Below are positions 8,414 through 17,648 of a DNA stretch of 64,000 nucleotides, one piece after another. Both the position numbers and the translations under genes were made by a program. The first letter of the stretch is position 1. Every line of letters begins with the position of its first letter. The notes beneath the pieces are model-generated. The model was not told the origin of the DNA and did not search any database. It worked only from the letters and a program-made list of their open reading frames with translations. The stretch is from Mesorhizobium sangaii (lineage in GTDB: Bacteria; Pseudomonadota; Alphaproteobacteria; Rhizobiales; Rhizobiaceae). Location of the stretch: assembly GCF_014207355.1 (NCBI RefSeq), contig NZ_JACHEF010000006.1:372001-436000 (forward strand). Reading direction: 5' to 3'.

Positions 8414-9682
8414 CTACCTTAGCCAGTTGGGCACCGAATCCAGCCCGATCAGGTCGTCATAGGTCAGGCGCGGGCGCACGATGTGGAACCGGTCGCCGTC
8501 GACCAGCACCTCGGGCACCAGCAAGCGGGTGTTGTAGGTGCCGGCTTGCACCGCGCCATAGGCGCCGGCGGTGGAAACGGCAATCAGGTCGCCAGCCTTC
8601 AGCCTGGGCAGGTCACGGTCGAGGCCGAGATAATCGCCGGTCTCGCAGACCGGGCCGACGACATCAACCATCATGCGCGGCGTGGCGGCCGGCGGCTGCA
8701 CCACCGGCCTTATGTCGTGGAAGGCGTCGTAGAGCGTCGGCCGGATCAGGTCGTTCATGGCGGCGTCGACGACGAGGAAATTCTTGGCGTCGCCTTCCTT
8801 CACGAAGATCACTTCGGAGACGAGGATGCCGGCATTGCCGACGATCAGCCGGCCGGGCTCGAACATCACCTTGAGCCCGAGCTTGGTGACATGCTTCCTG
8901 ACGATCTGGGCATAGGCGTCGGGCAAGGGCGGCGGGTTGTTGTCGACGCGGTAGGGGATGCCGAGGCCGCCGCCGAGATCGACATGCTCGATGGCATGGC
9001 CATCGGCGCGCAGCGCGCCGACCAGATCGACAAGCAGGGCGAAGGCGTCGTCGAAGGGCTGCAACTCGGTGATCTGGCTGCCGATATGGGTGTCGATGCC
9101 GGTGACCTTGAGGCCCGGCAGTTGTGCTGCACGGGCATAGACCTGACGCGCCCGCTGCCACGGAATGCCGAACTTGTTCTCGGCCTTGCCGGTGGAGATC
9201 TTCTTGTGGGTCTTGGCGTCGACATCCGGATTGATGCGCAGCGAAATCGGCGCCACCTTGCCAAGGGCGGCGGCACGCGCCGACAGCAGCTCGAGTTCAG
9301 GCTCGGATTCGACGTTGAAGCAAAGGATGCCGGCGGCGAGGGCAAAGTCCAGTTCGCGCGCGGTCTTGCCGACGCCCGAAAACAGGATCTTGCTTGCCGG
9401 AATGCCGGCGGCCAGCGCCCGGCGCAGTTCGCCTTCCGACACCACGTCGGCACCGGCGCCGAGCCTGGCCAGCGTCCGCAGCACCGCCTGGTTGGAATTG
9501 GCCTTCATGGCGTAGCAGACCAGCGCATCGAGCCCGGCGAAGGCCTGGGCGAACACCCGGTAGTGCCTGGTCAATGTGGCCGTCGAATAGCAGTAGAACG
9601 GCGTGCCGACCTGCGCAGCGATATCAGGGATCGCCACGTCCTCGGCATGCAGCACGCCGTCGCGGTAGTCGAAATGGTTCAC
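8414..9682 (-). CDS. lysA: Diaminopimelate decarboxylase
   Basis: Last step of lysine biosynthesis: meso-diaminopimelate to L-lysine plus CO2, PLP-dependent, cytoplasmic. Fold type III barrel with the PLP lysine Lys60 in CYAMKANSNQAV, the glycine loop DLGGGLGIPY, and the C-terminal CETGDYLGLD motif that contributes the active-site cysteine. With the GTG at 9682 (VNHFDYRDGVL) the length is 422, the family norm. A start at 9733 adds 17 unconserved residues. It lies downstream of lptM and argH on the same strand. Confidence 0.95.
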   Translation of the reverse strand: MNHFDYRDGVLHAEDVAIPDIAAQVGTPFYCYSTATLTRHYRVFAQAFAGLDALVCYAMKANSNQAVLRTLARLGAGADVVSEGELRRALAAGIPASKILFSGVGKTARELDFALAAGILCFNVESEPELELLSARAAALGKVAPISLRINPDVDAKTHKKISTGKAENKFGIPWQRARQVYARAAQLPGLKVTGIDTHIGSQITELQPFDDAFALLVDLVGALRADGHAIEHVDLGGGLGIPYRVDNNPPPLPDAYAQIVRKHVTKLGLKVMFEPGRLIVGNAGILVSEVIFVKEGDAKNFLVVDAAMNDLIRPTLYDAFHDIRPVVQPPAATPRMMVDVVGPVCETGDYLGLDRDLPRLKAGDLIAVSTAGAYGAVQAGTYNTRLLVPEVLVDGDRFHIVRPRLTYDDLIGLDSVPNWLR

Positions 9683-9749
9683 AAGAGTTGTTCCGGAAGT
9701 TGGAGCACGATGACACTGGGTTTGAAAAGCCAACCCCGTGTCATCGGCA

Positions 9750-9956
9750 CTAGATCAGCGGGTCGAGGAAGAACTTCTTGTCCTTGACCGGTTTCTCCGG
9801 CTCGGGGGGCACGGGCTGGTGCGCCTTTGAGGCATCCTTGCGCGCCTGGACGGCTGCCTCGTAGGGCGTGTCGAGACCGCCCCTCCTGCCGCAAGCCGAG
9901 ACGGCCGCAATCGCCACCAGCAGCGTCAGCGTCACCAAAATCCTGCTTCCGGTCAT
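9750..9956 (-). CDS. lptM: Small LptM-like lipoprotein
   Basis: 68 residues with a type II signal peptide (TLLVAIAAVSAC) and lipobox Cys22 followed by GRRGGLDTPYEA. This is the pattern of the LptM/YifL family (usually CGxxGPL), small outer-membrane lipoproteins that in E. coli help assemble the LptD-LptE LPS translocon. The rest is short, charged and proline-rich. It lies between argH and lysA, the usual place for this family in alphaproteobacteria. The ATG at 9956 is chosen because it directly precedes the signal peptide. Confidence 0.75.
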   Translation of the reverse strand: MTGSRILVTLTLLVAIAAVSACGRRGGLDTPYEAAVQARKDASKAHQPVPPEPEKPVKDKKFFLDPLI

Positions 9957-10049
9957 CGATCCATCCGTCCGAAACTTTTTCCAGCCGCCGCTTTTAGCCG
10001 AGTTCTTAGAGCATTGCACCCCGGATATTGCTGGTCGCAATATCTGGGA

Positions 10050-11450
10050 TCACGCCTTTGCGATACGCTTTTTCCAGCCGCGGATCTGCCTTCTGACTTC
10101 CGACGGCGCGGTGCCGCCGAAACTGGTGCGGCTCTTCACCGAGTTCTGCACCGCGAGCACCGAAAAAATATCCGCCGTGATGCCGGGATTGATCGATTGC
10201 AGGTCTTCCAGCGAAAGCTTCTCCAGCCCCACTTTCTTGTCTTCGGCCAGCGCCACAGCCCGGCCGGTGACATGATGCGCCTCGCGGAACGGCAAGCCGA
10301 GCGTGCGCACCAGCCAGTCGGCAAAGTCAGTGGCGGTCGCGTGGCCCGAACCGGCGGCCTTTTTCATCGCCGCTGAGTTGACCGTCATGTCCGAGACCAT
10401 GCCGGTCATCGCCGCCAGCATCAGGTCGAGCGTCTCGGCGGCATCGAACACCGATTCCTTGTCTTCCTGCATGTCCTTGCCATAGGTCAGCGGCATGCCC
10501 TTCATCACCGTCAGCAGGCCGACCAGATGGCCGGTGACGCGGCCGGTCTTGCCGCGCACCAGTTCGGCGGCGTCTGGGTTCTTCTTCTGCGGCATGATCG
10601 ACGAGCCGGTGGAAAAGCTGTCCGACAGCCTGATGAAGCCGAATTGCGGCGTCGACCAGATGATGATCTCCTCGGCGAGCCGCGACAAATGCGTGGCGCA
10701 GATCGCGGCCAGGGCGAGGAACTCCAGCGCGAAGTCGCGATCCGAAACGCTGTCCAGCGAATTGCGCATCGGCTCGCGGAAGCCGAGTGCCTTGGCGGTT
10801 TTGTGGCGGTCGATCGGGAAGCTGGTGCCGGCAAGGGCGGCAGCACCGAGCGGGCTTTCATCCATCCGTTCGATCGCGTCGCGAACCCGCGAAAGGTCAC
10901 GCGCAAACATCTCGACATAGGCCATGCAGTGATGGCCGAAGGTCACCGGCTGCGCCGCCTGCATATGGGTGAAGCCCGGCATCACCGTCGCCGCGTGCTC
11001 CTCGGCCCGTGCCAGAAGCGCCTCGATCAGCCCTTTCAACGCCTCGGCGACGCGAAGGCACTCGTCCTTGACCCACAGCCTCAGGTCGACCGCGACCTGG
11101 TCGTTGCGAGAGCGGGCGGTGTGCAGGCGGCCGGCCGCCGGTCCGATCAGGTCGGCGAGGCGAGCCTCGATATTCATGTGAATGTCTTCCAGCCGGGTCG
11201 AGAACTCGAATGTGCCGGCCTCGATCTCTTTCAGAATCGTGTTCAGCCCGTGAGCGATTTTTTCTTGATCGGCCGCCGAAATAATGCCCGTTTGCGCCAG
11301 CATCTCGCTATGGGCGATCGAGCCTCGGATGTCTTGCGCATAGAGTTTGCGGTCGAACGAGATCGACGCGTTGATCGCTTCCATGATCGCGGCCGGACCC
11401 GAGGCAAAACGTCCGCCCCACATCTGGTTGCTGGTCTTCTTGTCGCTCAT
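10050..11450 (-). CDS. argH: Argininosuccinate lyase
   Basis: Final enzyme of arginine biosynthesis: argininosuccinate to arginine plus fumarate. 466 residues, the full family length. MWGGRFASGP is the typical N-terminus, TARSRNDQVAVDLRLW the first conserved box, and SSIMPQKKNPDA the fumarase/lyase signature with the catalytic serine loop. It is divergent from tlpA and is followed on its strand by lptM and lysA. A hairpin at about 10020-10047 (stem CCGGATATTGC) lies just past the stop without a T-tract. Confidence 0.96.
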   Translation of the reverse strand: MSDKKTSNQMWGGRFASGPAAIMEAINASISFDRKLYAQDIRGSIAHSEMLAQTGIISAADQEKIAHGLNTILKEIEAGTFEFSTRLEDIHMNIEARLADLIGPAAGRLHTARSRNDQVAVDLRLWVKDECLRVAEALKGLIEALLARAEEHAATVMPGFTHMQAAQPVTFGHHCMAYVEMFARDLSRVRDAIERMDESPLGAAALAGTSFPIDRHKTAKALGFREPMRNSLDSVSDRDFALEFLALAAICATHLSRLAEEIIIWSTPQFGFIRLSDSFSTGSSIMPQKKNPDAAELVRGKTGRVTGHLVGLLTVMKGMPLTYGKDMQEDKESVFDAAETLDLMLAAMTGMVSDMTVNSAAMKKAAGSGHATATDFADWLVRTLGLPFREAHHVTGRAVALAEDKKVGLEKLSLEDLQSINPGITADIFSVLAVQNSVKSRTSFGGTAPSEVRRQIRGWKKRIAKA

Positions 11451-11485
11451 GGCTATAACCCGTGCTTCGGAGCAGTTTTGAGAAA

Positions 11486-12172
11486 ATGGCAGACGGTAAT
11501 AGATTCTTCCCGGCCCCGCGCCTGATCCTCGCCGCTTTGGTGGCTGGCGCGCTGGCCGGCGCGGTCGCGGTATATGTCAGCGAGAGCCGGTCTGGCAACA
11601 ACGCCGAGCGCCAGGTGGCTATCGGCGACAGCAAGGACGATGTCGCCTGCGGCGCCAAGGGCGAGCGCGCCAAGAAGGTGGCGGCAGCGGCCACCGGCGA
11701 GGTCGCTGCACTGTTGCCGGCCGATCCGCCGCAATCGTTGAAGAACCTTGCCTTCAATGGGCCGGACGGCAAGCCGATGACGCTCGCCGACCATGCCGGC
11801 AAGACGGTGCTGCTCAATCTGTGGGCGACATGGTGCGCGCCGTGCCGCGCCGAAATGCCGGCGCTCGATGCGCTGCAGAAGGAAAAGGGCAGCGACGCCT
11901 TTGAGGTGGTCGCCGTCAATGTCGATGCCGGCGACGATGTGAAGCCGAAGAAGTTCCTCAGCGAGACAGGCGTCAAAACGCTCGGCTACTACCGGGATTC
12001 GACGATGGCGGTGTTCAACGACCTCAAGACGCGCGGCCTGGCGCTCGGCCTTCCCGCCACCATGCTGATCGACGGTGAAGGCTGCCTGATCGCCCATATG
12101 AACGGCCCTGCCGAATGGTCGGGGCCGGACGCAAAGCGGCTGGTCGAGGCCGCACTCCAGCCCGAAAGCTAG
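11486..12172 (+). CDS. tlpA: TlpA-type membrane-anchored thiol:disulfide oxidoreductase
   Basis: 228 residues. An N-terminal membrane anchor (RLILAALVAGALAGAVAVYV) is followed by a periplasmic thioredoxin-fold domain of the AhpC/TSA-Redoxin type. The redox motif WCAPC sits in NLWATWCAPCRAEMPALD. TlpA proteins reduce disulfides in the periplasm, for example during cytochrome oxidase assembly in Bradyrhizobium. The divergent placement next to argH matches other rhizobia. The ATG at 11486 places the anchor at the N-terminus. The gene ends 4 bp inside the convergent signalling gene. Confidence 0.88.
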   Translation: MADGNRFFPAPRLILAALVAGALAGAVAVYVSESRSGNNAERQVAIGDSKDDVACGAKGERAKKVAAAATGEVAALLPADPPQSLKNLAFNGPDGKPMTLADHAGKTVLLNLWATWCAPCRAEMPALDALQKEKGSDAFEVVAVNVDAGDDVKPKKFLSETGVKTLGYYRDSTMAVFNDLKTRGLALGLPATMLIDGEGCLIAHMNGPAEWSGPDAKRLVEAALQPES

Positions 12173-14607
12173 GCTCTGTCCACACTCAGTGCAGGCGCGG
12201 GTGCGAAGGCCAGGACGCTTCTGTTGCGCTGGCCGGCCGTGTCGTTGCTGACACTGGGTGCGTCGACACCGGTCAGCTCGCCGAACTCCTCGATGAGGCC
12301 AGGCCTGCCGATATAGTAGCCCTGGCCGATCTCGCAGGCTTCGGCATCCAGGAATTTCAGCTCGCCGAGCGTCTCGACACCCTCCGCCAGAACCGGCAGG
12401 CCGAGGCCGCGCCCGAGCCCCAGAACGGCGCGCACGATTGCCGCGACCTGACCGTTCTTGTCGACGGATTTGATGAAGGAGCCGTCGATCTTGATCTTGT
12501 CGAAAGGAAAGGCGCGAAGGTTGGAGAGCGAGGAATAGCCGGTTCCAAAATCGTCCATGGCCACGCGCACGCCCAGCGCCTTGACCTGCCGCAAGGTTGC
12601 CAGCGCGCGCGGCATGTCCTTCACAAGCGCCGTCTCGGTGATCTCAAGTTCCAGCCTGCCGGGTGCAAGACCGGAATTCAGCAGTGTTTCGTGGACCTTG
12701 CGGCTGAAACTCGGATTGTGAAGCTGAACCGCCGAAACGTTGACGGCCACCGTCAGCGGATTTTCCCAGCGGGCGGCTTCCTCGCAGGCCGCAGTCAACA
12801 CCCATTCGCCAATCTGGCCAATGGCTCCGCTGTCTTCGGCGATCGGGATGAATATGGTCGGGGGGACGTCGCCGCGCGTCGGATGCCGCCAACGGATCAG
12901 GGCTTCGAAGCCGACCATCCTTCCGCTGCTGATCTCCTTCTGCGGCTGGTAGACGAGGTAAAACTCCTTGCGCGCGACAGCCTGGCGCAGTTCGTGCTCC
13001 ATCACGCGCTTGTCGCGGGCCGCGGCCCCCATCGATGCCTCGAAGTAGCGGTATGTGTCCCTGCCTTCGGTCTTGGCCCGGTAGAGTGCTGTATCGGCGT
13101 GGGTTATCAGGCTGGCCTGGCTTTCGGCATCCGACGGAAAAAGCGCAATGCCGACGCTGGCCGACACGAGACCACCGCCGACCGACAGCCTGTTTTCCTC
13201 GCGCATCGCGTTCAGCACGGCGTTGGCGATGCGGCCGGCCTCCAAAGGGTCGGTCAGGTTTGGGGCGATGATGGCGAATTCGTCGCCGCCCAACCGCGCA
13301 ACCATCTGTCCTTGGCGAAGGACGCCGGTGACGCACTGCGCAACCTTCTGCAGCATGGCGTCGCCGGCGCCGTGACCGTAGAGGTCGTTGACCTCCTTGA
13401 ACCGGTCGAGATCGAGCAGCAGAAGCGCCAGGTGGCCGGTTTTCCTGGCCCGACCCATCGCAGCGATCTCCATCTCGAGCCGGCTGGAAAAGCTGCGGCG
13501 ATTGGCAAGTCCGGTCAAGGGATCGAAATGCGCAAGCCGCAGGATTTCCTTTTCAGCCTTCTTGCGCTCGCGAATGTCGCGGACTGCAAGCACGTTGTGA
13601 GGCTTGCCGCAGTAGTCGATGCTCCTGGCGATCAGCTCGACGGGAATGCCCGTGCCGTCGTGGGCCCTCAATTCGGCCTCCTGCGGCTGTTCGCCGAAGC
13701 CTGACATATCGGACCCGAAAAGGTCGCCAAGCTGCATCCCGTTCAGGGTCTCGGTTGCCGTGCCCGTCAGCTTCGCCATGCTGTCATTGGCGCTGATGAC
13801 GCGGTTGCCGTCGCAGACGATCAGACCCTCCACGGCGGCATTGGCCAAACCGTGCATGCGGTCGGCCTCGAGCTTCTGGCGGCGGAAGCGCAGATCGATC
13901 CAAAGTGCCGTGCCCGAGAGAACGAGGATCACCAGGCTGGCGGCCGCCACGGCAAAGGCCTGCGAAGTGGGCGCGATCGTGTATGGCGATATCTCGATCG
14001 AGGAATCCGGGACGATCGACACCGCGCCCATCGCGATGAAATGCAAGGTGCAGATCGCCAGCGTCAAAAGAACCGCGCCGCCCAGTGTCGCAGACAGCGA
14101 TGGGCGACGCAGGACAACCACAAGCGCCAGCGCGGCGAGCGTTGGCCCGGCCAGCAGGGAGACCGCCACGAGCAGCGGGTTCCATTCGATCCGGCCCTGC
14201 ACCTCGAACGCCGCCATGCCGATGTAGTGCATGGTGGCGATGCCAGCGCCCAGGATGGCGCCGCCGACGAGATAATGGTCGAGCCCGTTGCGCAACGTGG
14301 CGACCCACATGCCGGCGGCTGTCAGGACAACGGCGGCGGCAAGCGAGAGCGCGGAGAGTTCGGGATTGTATGCGTTTGGTATGCCCGGCGTGAACGCAAG
14401 CATGGCGATGAAATGCGTCGCCCAGATACCGAAGCCGGTCGACGCGGCCGCGATCATCAACCAGGCAAGCCGGTTTCGGTTTGTCGACCGGCCGACATGG
14501 TGAAGCAGGTTGACGGCAGAAAAAGAAGATATTCCGCAGATCAGGGCGGCGAGCGCCACTAGTCTCAAATCGTGTTCATTGACGATACAATTGTAGACCG
14601 TCAGCAT
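12169..14607 (-). CDS. MHYT-PAS-GGDEF-EAL cyclic-di-GMP signalling protein
   Basis: 812 residues. The N-terminal 240 residues form an MHYT sensor with seven membrane helices; the metal-binding repeats are ATHFIAMLAF, TMHYIGMAAF and TLHFIAMGAV. A PAS domain follows (VIVCDGNRVISANDSMAKL), then a diguanylate cyclase domain with an intact GGDEF (ARLGGDEFAIIA), then an EAL phosphodiesterase domain with FEALIRWRHP and DDFGTGYSSL. Both catalytic motifs look complete, so it could make and break c-di-GMP. MHYT is proposed to sense O2, CO or NO. It stands as a single gene. Confidence 0.92.
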   Translation of the reverse strand: MLTVYNCIVNEHDLRLVALAALICGISSFSAVNLLHHVGRSTNRNRLAWLMIAAASTGFGIWATHFIAMLAFTPGIPNAYNPELSALSLAAAVVLTAAGMWVATLRNGLDHYLVGGAILGAGIATMHYIGMAAFEVQGRIEWNPLLVAVSLLAGPTLAALALVVVLRRPSLSATLGGAVLLTLAICTLHFIAMGAVSIVPDSSIEISPYTIAPTSQAFAVAAASLVILVLSGTALWIDLRFRRQKLEADRMHGLANAAVEGLIVCDGNRVISANDSMAKLTGTATETLNGMQLGDLFGSDMSGFGEQPQEAELRAHDGTGIPVELIARSIDYCGKPHNVLAVRDIRERKKAEKEILRLAHFDPLTGLANRRSFSSRLEMEIAAMGRARKTGHLALLLLDLDRFKEVNDLYGHGAGDAMLQKVAQCVTGVLRQGQMVARLGGDEFAIIAPNLTDPLEAGRIANAVLNAMREENRLSVGGGLVSASVGIALFPSDAESQASLITHADTALYRAKTEGRDTYRYFEASMGAAARDKRVMEHELRQAVARKEFYLVYQPQKEISSGRMVGFEALIRWRHPTRGDVPPTIFIPIAEDSGAIGQIGEWVLTAACEEAARWENPLTVAVNVSAVQLHNPSFSRKVHETLLNSGLAPGRLELEITETALVKDMPRALATLRQVKALGVRVAMDDFGTGYSSLSNLRAFPFDKIKIDGSFIKSVDKNGQVAAIVRAVLGLGRGLGLPVLAEGVETLGELKFLDAEACEIGQGYYIGRPGLIEEFGELTGVDAPSVSNDTAGQRNRSVLAFAPAPALSVDRA

Positions 14608-14840
14608 CTTCTCTCACCTGATCTACCGGAAATAAACAAGGCAATAGCATTGATTAGCCCCTGGCAGTTGAAGGATCAATTAAGTACGCTGCAACCCTGG
14701 CGTGCTTTGCCGGGCACGGGGCGGCCGCGGGAGATTGGCCTGTCGTTCGGGTGGATGCGGTTTCAAAGGTTCGGAAGTGGCTCAGGGACCGGCCAACCGG
14801 CCGCAGATTGAGATATCTGAATCTGAGGGGCTCCAGCCCG

Positions 14841-15881
14841 TCACGCGATGCGAATCGTCACAACGAGTGCCTCGTGATCGGAACTCGGTCGGCCATCCGG
14901 CAGCACGGCCGGAAGAACGGCAGGAGCGCCGGCGACGAGGCCGCGGGTGAAGAACCAGTCGATGTGGCCGATAGGAGTGGGATCGCCGGCCTCGCGTCGC
15001 TGGGTGGGCAGGTCGAGCTTGTTGGCGGTCTTCCAGTCGTAACCGCGCCCGGCAAGGATCGCGAACAGTGGTTCGTGCGGCTCGACATCGATCAGCCGGT
15101 CAGGCTCGGCGGCGATGCGGGCCGCCCAGGCCCGGGGGTCGTCGTGGCGGTCCTCATGGCTGGCCGTCAGCGTGTTGAAGTCGCCGCCGAGCAGCACCGG
15201 TGCCTGCGGATCATATTTGTCGATGGCATCAAGGAGGTGTCTTGTCTGGACGGCGCGGCCGGCGGGATCGGTGCGGTTTTCGAGATGCACCGAGACCACC
15301 GTCACCCGGCGGTTGCCGACCTGCACTTGGCCACCGATCGCCATGCGTCCGCCGATACGCGGCTGGCCGCGCTCCGGCCGGAACCAGCCGCCGGCCGCGT
15401 CGAGACGTACCAGGAAAGGACGAAGCAGCGGAACCGCGCTGGTGACGGCATTGCCGTGAAAACCTTCGGCATTGAATGCGCCGCCGGTTGCCGACCGTTC
15501 CGCCGCGTTGCCGGCGTCGAGCTCGACGAACTCGACGCCATAGGCGAAGGCATGGCCGACCTGGTCGGCGAGGGCGCGCAGCGGATGGCCATTGCCGGAG
15601 CGCGCCATGCCTTCGTCGACCTCGGACAGCAGCACGACGTCGGGAGACTGGCCGACAAGTGTCGCCGCGACGGCCGCCCCGTGGCGCAGCCGCTCGACGT
15701 TCCAGGTCACGACGGTGAGCGTCTCGCCGGCGCTTTCACGTGTGGCTCTGCCGCCGATCTCGATCTGACCGAGAGCGGGAGTAGCGGCAGCGAGGCGCAG
15801 ATGGGTGGCGCTGTCGCGTGGCCCCTCGCGCATGGCCTCGCGGTCGGCGATCGGCACATGTGTCAGCTGCGAAACAAGCAT
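14841..15881 (-). CDS. Endonuclease/exonuclease/phosphatase-family protein
   Basis: 346 residues. Domain signatures in order are VVTWNVERLR (metal-binding Asn), VVLLSEVDEGM (catalytic Glu), GGDFNTLT (catalytic Asp/Asn) and SDHEALVVTI (catalytic Asp-His at the C-terminus). The fold covers DNases, sphingomyelinases and inositol phosphatases, so the substrate is open. No clear signal peptide is seen. It is divergent from ugpB, with 256 bp between the starts. Confidence 0.85.
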   Translation of the reverse strand: MLVSQLTHVPIADREAMREGPRDSATHLRLAAATPALGQIEIGGRATRESAGETLTVVTWNVERLRHGAAVAATLVGQSPDVVLLSEVDEGMARSGNGHPLRALADQVGHAFAYGVEFVELDAGNAAERSATGGAFNAEGFHGNAVTSAVPLLRPFLVRLDAAGGWFRPERGQPRIGGRMAIGGQVQVGNRRVTVVSVHLENRTDPAGRAVQTRHLLDAIDKYDPQAPVLLGGDFNTLTASHEDRHDDPRAWAARIAAEPDRLIDVEPHEPLFAILAGRGYDWKTANKLDLPTQRREAGDPTPIGHIDWFFTRGLVAGAPAVLPAVLPDGRPSSDHEALVVTIRIA

Positions 15882-15936
15882 TTCGTCTGTCCATCTTTAG
15901 CCGGTTAACGACGTGGGCCTTTACGCCAGTTTTCGA

Positions 15937-15956
15937 CGCCCTAGGTACCTAGGGCG
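15937..15956. promoter_or_regulatory. 20-bp perfect palindrome upstream of ugpB
   Basis: CGCCCTAGGTACCTAGGGCG is perfectly self-complementary over 20 bases with no loop. It lies in the divergent region between the phosphatase-fold gene (start 15881) and ugpB (start 16138). The lack of a loop favours a dimeric protein site (LacI/GntR-like geometry) over a terminator. The binding protein is unknown. Confidence 0.5.
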
Positions 15957-15964
15957 CCGATATG

Positions 15965-15988
15965 ACGGTTTCATTTACGGTTTCATTT
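15965..15988 (+). repeat. Tandem 12-bp direct repeat ACGGTTTCATTT x2
   Basis: Two identical, adjacent copies of ACGGTTTCATTT lie 9 bp downstream of the palindrome and about 150 bp before ugpB. The 12-bp period is close to one helical turn, so both copies face the same side of the DNA, as in activator sites. The PhoB box of other ugp operons has an 11-bp period and a CTGTCAT core, so this is not a clear Pho box. Confidence 0.5.
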
Positions 15989-16137
15989 CATGTCGGCGCA
16001 AGCCGTCGAGGGAGGAGAGATTGGCTGTCCACAGGCCTGAAAAGGCACAGCAGAACTGTCACATACTTTCTCTATGAGACGGCCCGGGACCTGCGCAACG
16101 ATCCTTGAAACGAGCCACTCAACAGGGAATGAGATTG

Positions 16138-17490
16138 ATGTCGATGATCAAAAATGGCCTGGCGGCTCTTGCCGCCGGCGCAATCAGCGTTGCCATGGCG
16201 CTGCCAGCGGCTGCCGCGCCCACCAAGTTCGATTTCTGGTTCGGCCTTTCGGGCGACCTCGCACGTGTCGTCGACACGCTGTGCAAGAACTTCAACGCCT
16301 CGCAGTCCGACTATGAAGTCGTCTGCACCAGCCAGGGCAATTACGACGCCACGCTGCAGAACACCATCGCCGCCTTCCGTGCCGGCAAACAGCCCGCCGT
16401 CGTCCAGGTCTATGATGTCGGCACCGCCACGATGATGCTGTCGGGCGCCTACAAGCCGGCCGACAAGCTGATGGAAGAAAACGGCTACAAGATCGACTAC
16501 GCCGACTATTTCCCCGGCATCGCGCGCTACTACGCGACGTCGAAGGGCGAGATGCTGTCGTTCCCGTTCAATTCCTCGACGGCGCTGATGTACTGGAACA
16601 AGGACGCCTTCGCCAAGATCGGCAAGACCGAAGCACCGAAGACCTGGGAAGATGTCGGCGCCGACCTGCAGGCGATGAAGGACGCCGGCTACGAGTGCCC
16701 GATGGCGATCAACATCTCGGCCAACGAAAGCTGGCAGCTGATGGAACAGTTCTCCGCCATCCACAACCAGCCGATCGCCACCAAGAACAACGGCTATGAC
16801 GGCCTCGACGCGCGCCTGGAAGTCAACAAGACCAAGTTCGTCCAGTACGTCACCGACCTCAAGACGTGGTATGACGCCGGCCTGATCAAGATCAAGTCGA
16901 AGGACCTCGGCCAAGACATGGTCCAGGCTTTCGCCTCGGGCACCTGCCAGGTCATCATGACCTCGGTCGGCGACCACGGCACCGTCGGCAAGACCCAGAA
17001 GGAAGGCATGAACTGGGATGTCGCCGAACTCCCGGCCTACGCCGGCACCGAGCGCAAGAATTCGCTGGTCGGCGGCGCTTCGCTGTGGGTGCTCTCGGGC
17101 AAGTCGGACGCGGAATACAAGGGCGCGGCCGCGTTCCTCAATTTCATCCACGATCCCAAGACCGCACTGTTCTGGTCGACCAACACCGGCTACATCCCGG
17201 TGACCAAGTCGGGCTTCGACTACATGAAGTCGAATGGCTTCTACGACAAGGCGCCCTTCAAGGGCCGTGAAACCGCGATCGCCAGCCTGACCGCGTCCGA
17301 GCCGACCGAAATCACCCGCGGTATCCGGCTGGGCAATTTCACCCAGATCCGCGCCGAGTTCGGCACGCAGATGCAGGCGATCTTCGCCAACAAGGTCAGC
17401 GTCCAGGAAGGCCTCGACACGCTGGTCAAGAATGGCGATGCCATCCTCGACCGCTTCCAGCAGACCTATCCGGGCAAGACCCTGCCCTGA
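16138..17490 (+). CDS. ugpB: Glycerol-3-phosphate ABC transporter, periplasmic binding protein UgpB
   Basis: 450 residues. A Sec signal peptide at the N-terminus (LAALAAGAISVAMALPAAAA) is followed by the solute-binding fold. TKFDFWFGLSGDLARVVDTL, YDATLQNTIAAFRAGKQPA and LPFNSSTALMYWNK-like sequence (FPFNSSTALMYWNKDAF) are typical of UgpB, which binds sn-glycerol-3-phosphate or glycerophosphodiesters. Of three possible ATGs (16129, 16138, 16144), 16138 has AGGGA nine bases upstream. It heads ugpBAEC; a palindromic repeat separates it from ugpA. Confidence 0.92.
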   Translation: MSMIKNGLAALAAGAISVAMALPAAAAPTKFDFWFGLSGDLARVVDTLCKNFNASQSDYEVVCTSQGNYDATLQNTIAAFRAGKQPAVVQVYDVGTATMMLSGAYKPADKLMEENGYKIDYADYFPGIARYYATSKGEMLSFPFNSSTALMYWNKDAFAKIGKTEAPKTWEDVGADLQAMKDAGYECPMAINISANESWQLMEQFSAIHNQPIATKNNGYDGLDARLEVNKTKFVQYVTDLKTWYDAGLIKIKSKDLGQDMVQAFASGTCQVIMTSVGDHGTVGKTQKEGMNWDVAELPAYAGTERKNSLVGGASLWVLSGKSDAEYKGAAAFLNFIHDPKTALFWSTNTGYIPVTKSGFDYMKSNGFYDKAPFKGRETAIASLTASEPTEITRGIRLGNFTQIRAEFGTQMQAIFANKVSVQEGLDTLVKNGDAILDRFQQTYPGKTLP

Positions 17491-17523
17491 TCTCGGATCT
17501 ACGCGGCCGCCCGCCGGTCCTGT

Positions 17524-17575
17524 CCAAGCATGATCTCTTCCGAAAACCGGTTTTCACTTTCGGGATCATGCTTGG
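17524..17575. repeat. Palindromic repeat (RIME-like) between ugpB and ugpA
   Basis: CCAAGCATGATC at 17524-17535 pairs perfectly with GATCATGCTTGG at 17564-17575, and the inner part contains GAAAACCGGTTTTC. The unit resembles a well-known family of rhizobial intergenic repeats, and a degraded copy is at 60559-60602. Its position between the binding-protein gene and the permease gene suggests a role in mRNA stability, as for REP elements between malE and malF in E. coli. Confidence 0.75.
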
Positions 17576-17648
17576 GTCGACGGGCGGCCATTTCGTAGAC
17601 TAGTCTCCCTTTGCTCTAAGCCAGCTGTTAAGCGGCGTCGGCGGACCG

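Noticed and set aside
16056..16075. Possible Pho box upstream of ugpB (CTGTCACATACTTTCTCTAT)
   Set aside because: The first half fits CTGTCA, but the second half does not match at the 11-bp spacing. Too weak to list as a site.
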